A stretch of 64,000 bases of DNA from Ctenosaura bakeri (lineage: Eukaryota > Chordata > Lepidosauria > Squamata > Iguanidae), in assembly GCA_948474755.1 (NCBI GenBank), contig CAOLHI010001238.1, positions 124,001 to 188,000 on the forward strand, written 5' to 3'. Position 1 is the stretch's first letter. Each line of letters starts with the position of its first letter. Position numbers and translations under genes: made by a program. A model generated the notes under the pieces. That model was not told the origin of the DNA, did no database searches, and saw only the letters and a list, made by a program, of their open reading frames with translations. Below, piece after piece: positions 57,898 through 64,000 of the stretch.

Positions 57898-59289
57898 CCT
57901 TAGGGGAACCCACCCAAAAATGAATGGCTAAGGCCATCTTGTCTCCACCCTAACCTAAAAGGGGAGGAGGATGGAGAAGTGAAGCCTTGTTCTCTGCTGA
58001 AACATTAGGTAGAAAAAGCTCCACCTGGTGCATTGGCCAGGAAACCTCCAACTGTAGGAGGGCATGGCCACTGAAAATAGTCAACGTGTTGGCTTTAGCT
58101 AGAGAGAATCCAGAGCTCCCCATTCCAGGTTTTAATCCCTACTCTAGAAAGTGATCCTCCTTCTCCCAAGCTGTTAGACAGCATTCGTTAATATAAGGAA
58201 CCTGCCCAGTGTGTGAGGGGCATGTCAAGTGCTTGGATTGTTTGCATCGGCATTGTATATGTTGTCATTGAGCTCACACTGGTATGTGTGGCTAGTTGAT
58301 GCTGTGTTGTGAGTAGCAGGGGGCAGCCTAGTTTTTTCTTTTTCTATTTCGCCCTTGACTATGGGTGTAACTCACACTCTGGTTGATCTGCTCTCCTGCT
58401 CACTCAAGGGCATACTCATACACAGGGATCCTAATATAGTCCCTTTAGTCCCTTGCATTTTTATTGTTACTTGGTTGGGTGATTTATGTTTGAAGGAATA
58501 GAGAAAGCCAGCATCACAGATACAGCAGCTCCCAGTATGACATCTGTTGTTTCCATGTCAGTTACTGCCACAGCCACTGCCTGACCTCGAATATGGCCAT
58601 GACTTGCTGCCCACTAGTAAAGTATGAAAGGTCTTGTCCTCTCAGGTGTTAGTTCAGGCTTGAAATGCCCAAGCTGCTGTCATACTCTCAGTTGCTGTCT
58701 TGATTCTTAAAAAAGGAAGATAACTCTTTAAAGGGAGATGGATAGTCAGTATTAGCAGGGCTATTTTAGTATCCCTTTAGGGAATATATATTTATCATTT
58801 TTTAAAAAGGGAAATATTTAACAGGCATTGAAGAGGAATACAATGATAGACTTGTATATTTTGCAGCTCACAACAAGATTAAAAAGGACTGCAAAAGGTT
58901 TTAATAAAACTGCAAAAGGTTTTAATAAAAGAAAAAAAAAACCAGGTAAACAATTATAATATGAGAACTCATCCAACCAGATGAGATATTTTAGTACTTT
59001 CAGAATCATGTTTTGTTGCAGAATTCAAGCAGAAAGCAGATCTACAATCTAGGCATTTTATGACATTGTCACCTGAAGAGTTATAAACAATCTCTCCATG
59101 TTTCAGCTATGCCATATACTGGTTTATTTTTTTCTACAGATGAAAGTAGTTTTTAAAGGCATAGAAATTGTGCTGTTGTTTGGTATACACAAAAAAGGAA
59201 GGCTGACAGATATTTAAATACGCCATTGCATATGAACTCAGAGTGTTTGGGTATTGTGGAAGTTTTGGATATTTGGGTATTTGTGTCTC
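57898..59289. other. Unassigned sequence
   Basis: No gene. A short tandem duplication of ACTGCAAAAGGTTTTAATAA lies at 58887-58929. Confidence 0.4.
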
Positions 59290-59318
59290 CACGGTATCAT
59301 TCAGCAGAGTTGTCCTGA

Positions 59319-60066
59319 GTGGTCAGGGGCCTTTTACACTCTGGTGCACAAGAAGAAAACAAAGACCACTCATCATCCTGCTGTGAAGAATTTACAAGGC
59401 ACTTTGCAGACAAAATTGCTCCAATCTGCTGTAACTTGGATTCTGTAGTGGAGACAGGTCCAATGGATGCAATTCTGGTGCCTATTTGTCCTGTATTGCA
59501 TATTTTTCAATTTGTGCACCCTGAGGATGTGGACAGGATCCTTGGAAAAGTGAGAGCCATCACATGTATGCTAGACCCTTTCCCTTCTTGGCTTCTGAAA
59601 GCAGCTAGAGGGGGATTGGCTGAGTGGGTAAGGGGAATGGTGAATGTCTCATTGCAGCAACAGAAATTTCCTTGCTGCCTAAAAAAGGATGACATGAGAC
59701 CATTAGTAAAAAAAAAAAGCCTCCCTGGATCCCACCATTATGAATAATTATTGACCAGTCTGTAACATTGTATTTTTGGTCAAGGTTCTGGAAGATGTGG
59801 TGGCCTCTCAGTTTAAGGGGTTTCTGGATGAGATGGATTGTCTAGATCCATTACAGTCTGGCTTCAGGCCTTGTTATGGGATGGGGACAGCTTTGGTCAC
59901 CTTGGCGGGAACTGGACTGAAGGAATGTATCCCTATTTGTTCTGCTGGACCTTTCAGAGGCTTTTGATAGTGTTAACCGTGATATCTTTCTGGGCCATCT
60001 TTGTGGGATGTGACTGGGGGACACCAACACGCAGTGGTTTTGGTCCCTGTTGATGGGGCAAACTCA
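59319..60066 (+). pseudogene. L2 ORF2 reverse transcriptase, N-terminal half
   Basis: FTRHFADKIAPICCNLDSVV, DVDRILGKVRAITCMLDPF, PSWLLKAARGGLAEWVRGMV, NVSLQQQKFPCCLKKDDMRP are the pre-RT and fingers blocks of L2. VKVLEDVVASQFKGFLDEMD, CLDPLQSGFRPCYGMGTALV is the QSGFR-GYGTETAL block. The catalytic 'LDLSAAFDTIDH' region is present but frame-shifted (GPFRGF / FQRLLIVLTVI near 59950). The 59319-59747 frame is open over 142 codons. Inactive. Confidence 0.85.
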
Positions 60067-60523
60067 GGCCTTTTCCGCATTTTATTTTTAAAATGGGGCA
60101 GCGTGTCCTCCAGCGAGGATGTTTGCACTTGGGGGCAAACTGGGTCCGGACTACTTAATGTATGTCCGGACTTTAGCCCACTCCGGAACGACCAGAACTG
60201 GTGGTTCCCCGTGCTATTGAAAGACCGATTAAAAGAGGACTTTCAATAGCCCGGCACGCCCCAGTCCGTTGTTGCACTAATGTGTAGATGTGCAGGCTCG
60301 CACCAGCGTGAGGCTGCAGATCTTCCAGGGGCGGGCTTCTGGCTGGCGAGTTCCTCCGGTTGGTGGAGAGCCTCCACCAACCGGAAGCCTCCATTTTCAT
60401 CCCCAGAGAGTGTGTAGCATGGGCGCACGCTGCTCCGGATCAGCATGGATCGTTGGGGTGTGTGTGTGCCAGTCCGGTGAGTAACGGACTGCCCCGTTTT
60501 CCCCCCAAAGTGCAGAAAAGCCC
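60067..60523 (-). mobile_element. Harbinger-like multi-hairpin MITE, copy 5 (inverted)
   Basis: 457 bp, GGCCTTTTCCGCATTTT at the left and, complemented, GGGCTTTTCTGCACTTT at the right. TCA at 60064-60066 and 60524-60526. Hairpins correspond to the other copies read backward: GGTTGGTGGA (60359-60368)/TCCACCAACC (60373-60382), GCTATTGAAAG (60213-60223)/CTTTCAATAGC (60240-60250), and GTCCGGAC at 60143-60150 and 60166-60173. No coding capacity. It sits at the L2 codons for GQTQ/KMVLED. Confidence 0.85.
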
Positions 60524-60526
60524 TCA

Positions 60527-61055
60527 GAAGATGGTGCTGGAGGATTTACTGTTTGTTGCTCTAGCTGTTGGCCTGTGGCATCTCTCAGGGTTCTGTCTCT
60601 CATGCTAATATGTACATGAAACCTGTGAGAGTAGTCATCCAGAATTTTAGGGTTTGATGTCAGCAATATGCTGATGACAACAGACTAGATTACCTCTCCT
60701 TCCTATCTGATTCCAAAGAAACTGTCTTAGTACTGAATTATCTGCTTCCAGTAATGGACTGGATGAGGGCAAGCAAATTGAAGCTTAATGTAGACAAGAT
60801 AGAGGTGCTCCTGTTTAGTTGAAAGATCTGGCTGCAGTGAAACATGCCTTGATTACATCCCATTGGACTATTGTGAGACACTCTAGATGAGGTTTCCTTT
60901 GGAAACTGGAAACTTCAGTGGTCCAAAATGCTGCAGCTAGAATGCTGACTGGGGCCAGTTACAGGGAGCATATAACTCCCTTGTAAAAAAGTTTCACTTG
61001 CTACCAGTTCATTTCCAGGAACAATTCAAAGTGTTGGTCATGACCCATAACTCTA
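60527..61055 (+). pseudogene. L2 ORF2 reverse transcriptase, catalytic part
   Basis: KMVLEDLLFVALAVGLWHLS with GFCLSC is the worn form of the GVPQGS-LSP block. QQYADDNRLDYLSFLSDSKE holds the catalytic YADD (bases 60665-60690). Then LPVMDWMRASKLKLNVDKIE with VLL. LETSVVQNAAARMLTGA is the KLQLVQNAAARLLTG block. Stops are scattered. Confidence 0.8.
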
Positions 61056-61276
61056 CAGTTGGCCCTCTGTATCCATGGATCCTGTATCCTGGTCCACTGT
61101 ATCCATGGATCCATGGCTCAAAAACCTTTTGAAAAAATCTGGTAAGCAAACCTTTGAGCTGTTCACCATTTTATATAAGGCACACCATTGAATGTAATGG
61201 GACTTGAGCATCCACAGATGTTGGTATTCATGGGAGATCCTGGAACCAAACTCCAGCTTATATTGAGGGCCCACTG
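61056..61276. mobile_element. Tigger/pogo-like MITE
   Basis: 221 bp flanked by TA (61054-61055, 61277-61278). Ends CAGTTGGCCCTC and, complemented from the right, CAGTGGGCCCTC match over 11 of 12 bases. Interior GTATCCATGGATCC, GGGACTTGAGCATCC (61199-61213), TTGGTATTCATGGGAGATCC and TGGAACCAA are the wording of Tigger-type (TcMar) non-autonomous elements. Removing it joins L2 VMTHN... to YGFCPDYLKDC. Confidence 0.82.
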
Positions 61277-61710
61277 TATATGGCTTTTGTCCAGACTATC
61301 TGAAAGACTGTTACCTTTCCATATGAACCTGCTGGAATTTCAAGATGTACAGAGGAAGGCTTTTTGTTTGTCCCATCACCATCACAGGGTGGCTTGGTGA
61401 GCCAGCCTTCTCAGTGGCTACTCCCACCCTCTAGAACTTCCTTCCATAGGAGGCTATGCTAGATTCCCTCCTTGCTTTCTTTTTGCCAGCAGGCAAAGAT
61501 CTTTTTGTTTAAGCAGGCTTTTAATATGTAAGCAGGGAAGCTTCTTATTGGGATGTGTGTGTGTGTGTGTGTGTGTTTAATTGTATGTCTTTTAAATGAC
61601 TTCAAACAGTTTAATGTGGTGACTTTTTAAAAAAATATTCTTAAGGCTTTTTAATTGATTTCCTTTGGAAGCTGCCTTGGGTCCTATTCTGGGAAAAAGG
61701 TGGCACACAG
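61277..61710 (+). mobile_element. L2 C-terminus and 3' UTR after the Tigger-like insertion
   Basis: YGFCPDYLKDCYLSI, then WLGEPAFSVATPTL and NFLP (with stops) are the L2 C-terminal blocks ALHGL-PDYL-DC and RAFSVAAP-LWN-LP. The 3' UTR has a GT run at 61553-61576. Confidence 0.8.
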
Positions 61711-61711
61711 T

Positions 61712-61770
<59 letters not shown>

Positions 61771-61771
61771 G
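61711..61771 (+). repeat. (AGAT)n microsatellite forming the L2 tail
   Basis: 15 near-perfect AGAT units directly after the L2 3' end. Confidence 0.95.
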
Positions 61772-61962
61772 AGAATTTTGTGATGTTGAGAGACAATGCA
61801 ATGGAATAACTTTAAAGTTCCTCTGCTGGAGAAGGAGATGGCCATCCATCAGAAATGCTATAGCTATGGGTTCCTGCATTAGGTACGTAGTTGCAATAAA
61901 TAAACCTCAAGGGCCTTTCACTCAAGAGCAGAGCCCTAGAAAGCCTGTATAATATATGCATT

Positions 61963-62835
61963 TGTTATCACGGTTATGATATGTCAGGTGAGAGCACTAG
62001 ATATCCTTTTGATATCAAATAATTTGGCCTTTGCTTGACCTTTCTCTGCCACCCTACTCCACGTGTTTGCAAGGGTCCTCCGGACAAGCACGTATTTGGC
62101 GTGGCCTTTAATGGTTTTACATTCCAAAACCCCATTCAGGCAGGCAACTCAAGCCTCCTCGTTGCTTCAGGGAACACCTCATTGCAAACCGGCTTTGCTC
62201 GGCGCATATCTTCACAATAGACACACGGCTCTGAGCCGAGCCATTCCTTTATGTCAGGCCATCAGCGTACTGGCTATACTATTGTCATCCAGCGTTAAGC
62301 TCATCATGCAAAACCTGACCTTTTCCAACTCCTTTGTCCTGCTCTAAAATTCCTTTGTTCTCACCGAGCATAGCATAGCCTGTAGGTAAACTCCACCCTA
62401 TAAAAGGTCCCCACTTTTGGGACTATCTTGGACTACTTTGAACTTCCGTCCCGCCTTGCTGCCGATTGTCTAAGGAAACTCCCCTCAGTGAGTCCCGCTG
62501 AGCTTTCTCTCCCGGAACCCCATCTTTCTCTCCAGGACTACGAGACCAGGTGTCGTATTACCCATCCCTTGAAACTCTCCATTTCTATTTCTAAGTTAGT
62601 TAGTGTTTGTTGTGTCTTTCATGTTGCTTGTTCTTAATAAAAATATTATTTGTTACTTTAAAGCTTGTCTAACTGCTCTCTGACCCGACGCTGTATACAT
62701 TGGGTAAAAGATCCTAGCTGAAGTTACCGTGCCTCTCGTTAGCTTAAGAGAGTGCTCGAGCTTAATTCCCCCAACTAGTGCTTTTATTTGGTTATTTGGG
62801 CGCCTCTCCCGGGACCCCCAACATACAGGGTAACA
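61963..62835 (+). mobile_element. Solo LTR, family A, copy 2
   Basis: 873 bp, TGTTATC to GGTAACA, with CATT at 61959-61962 and 62836-62839. TATAAAA at 62399-62405, AATAAA at 62636-62641. The first 130 bp are almost identical to copy 1 (13879). No internal genes. Confidence 0.9.
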
Positions 62836-63069
62836 CATTGTCTGAAGGACTGCAAAGATGACTGGTTAATCTACTGCTCCTCTTGCCTTTGCTGTGAGCT
62901 GAGCAAGAGCTCTGCAGGTGCTGCACCTTTGAAGGGATAGGATTCTACACTGTCAGAGCTCCTCTTCAACATGGAGCAGCTGTAGGAGGAATAGTGATAG
63001 CAGCAAAAGTGGATTCACTGCCCCTATGGCACTAGATCCACCAGCTGTCCCTGTGAAAGTCTTTCCTTG
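62836..63069. other. Unique spacer between two solo LTRs
   Basis: 234 bp, including the CATT and CTTG duplications at its ends. It carries no primer-binding site, polypurine tract or retroviral gene that I can see. Confidence 0.7.
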
Positions 63070-63945
63070 TGTTACTACAGTTATGATATGTCTGGTGAGA
63101 GCACTAGATATCGTTTGATATCAAATAATTTGGCCTTTATTTGACCTTTCTCTGCCACCCTGCTCCACGTGTTTGCAGAGGTCCACCGGACAAGCACATA
63201 TTAGGCGCGGCCATTAATGGTTGTAAATTCCAAACCTCATTTAGGCAGGCAACTTAAGCCTCTTCGATGCTTCAGGGAACACCTTCTTGCAAACCAGCCT
63301 TGCTCAGCGCAAATCTACACAAAGACGCATGGCCGAGTGCCAAGCCATTCCTTTATGTTGGGCCATTTGCATACTGGCCATACTATTGTCATCGAGTGCT
63401 AAGCCCATCATGTGAAATCTGACCTTTTCTAGTGCCTTTGTCCAGCAACAAATTTCCTTTGTTCTCACCGAGCATGGCATGGCCTGTAGGTAAAATCCAC
63501 CCTATAAAACCCCCCTGATTCTGAGCCCTCCTCGGATCACCCTGGACTTCCATCCAGCCTTGCTGCCGCTCTGTCCAGTGAAGTTGTCGTCTCAGCAAAC
63601 CACGCTGAGCTTTCTTCCCTGCAACCTCCATTTCTCTCTCCAGGACTACGAGACCAGGTGTCATATTACCCACTCCCCCCGAAAACTCTCCACTTCTATT
63701 TCCAGTTAGCTAGTGTATGTCGTGTCTTTTGCGTTGTTTGTCTTCAATAAAATATTATTTGTTGCTTTAAACTTGTCTAGCTGCTCTCTGACCTGACGCT
63801 GTATACGTAGGGTTAAAGATCCCAGCTAAAAGTTACCCTGCCTCTCGTTAGCTTAAGAAAGTGATCGAGTCTAATTTCCCCCATCTTGTGTTTTTCCGTG
63901 GTTGTTTGGGCATCCCTCCCAGGACCTCCACAATACAGGGTAACA
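63070..63945 (+). mobile_element. Solo LTR, family A, copy 3
   Basis: 876 bp, TGTTACTAC to GGTAACA, with CTTG at 63066-63069 and 63946-63949. TATAAAA at 63503-63509, AATAAA at 63746-63751. More diverged from copies 1 and 2 in the middle. Independent insertion because its target duplication differs from that of the neighbouring LTR. Confidence 0.9.
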
Positions 63946-64000
63946 CTTGCTTGGTGCCACTTCAAGCAAAAATGAAGTTAATGTCCCTTGCTGCCATATT

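Larger units (their letters stand above)
59290..61771 (+). mobile_element. L2-type LINE, longest copy, with two nested elements
   Basis: A single L2 relic of about 1.8 kb without its insertions. It covers ORF2 from the pre-RT linker through the RT to the C-terminus, a 3' UTR (CTGCCTTGGGTCCTATTCTG, GGAAAAAGGTGGCACACA) and an AGAT tail at 61711-61771. A MITE (60067-60523) and a Tigger-like element (61056-61276) interrupt it, both with target duplications that restore the L2 text when removed. Confidence 0.88.

Noticed and set aside
61963..63945. A small provirus bounded by two LTRs
   Set aside because: The spacer is only 234 bp, and each LTR has its own different 4-bp target duplication.

Overview
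The window looks like nuclear DNA from a squamate reptile, probably a lizard. The evidence is the repeat content: a 5S-rRNA-headed SINE with a CORE-like body, tRNA-headed SINEs of the type common in lizards, CR1 with the octameric ATTCTATG tail, many L2 LINEs, an L1 whose ORF2 end resembles Anolis L1, a DIRS-like fragment and MITE families. No protein-coding host gene, tRNA gene or rRNA gene could be supported. All recognisable coding sequence belongs to broken retrotransposons. The window reads as intergenic DNA or a very large intron.

Layout. 1-3.9 kb: an L2 split by a multi-hairpin MITE, a second decayed L2 tail, a TCTA microsatellite and a second MITE. 3.9-9.6 kb: mostly unique AT-rich DNA, an inverted repeat pair (6.3/6.8 kb) and a minus-strand solo LTR (8.7-9.6 kb). 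10-15 kb: one L2 end lying against another, a TTGCACAA-rich tract, a solo LTR and a 5S-type SINE. 15-33 kb: largely unique, with a CR1 end, several SINEs and short MITEs. 33.5-37.3 kb: an L2 carrying a foldback MITE and an L1 3' fragment, then a DIRS-like reverse transcriptase fragment and a minus-strand solo LTR. 38.9-48 kb: an L2 end, a long compound microsatellite, a 1.3-kb L1 with 16-bp target duplications, and a 5S SINE split by a solo LTR. 49.5-54 kb: an L2 endonuclease/RT relic beside a third MITE, and a CR1 tail holding a fourth. 55-59 kb: a foldback MITE, a SINE and unique DNA. 59.3-64 kb: the longest L2 relic, split by a fifth MITE and a Tigger-like element, then two solo LTRs only 234 bp apart.

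The most informative result is a PIF/Harbinger-like non-autonomous transposon family. It has five copies (320, 3411, 49553, 53276, 60067), each flanked by a perfect 3-bp target duplication (TTT, TTA, TAA, TAT, TCA). Four copies are built as a chain of small hairpins, and arm changes between copies are partly compensatory, including transversions that CpG decay does not explain. Nested insertions (MITE in L2, MITE in CR1, Tigger-like in L2, L1 in L2, LTR in SINE) give a relative age order. Six solo LTRs fall into at least two related families; four have perfect 4-bp target duplications. No new multi-gene system was found.
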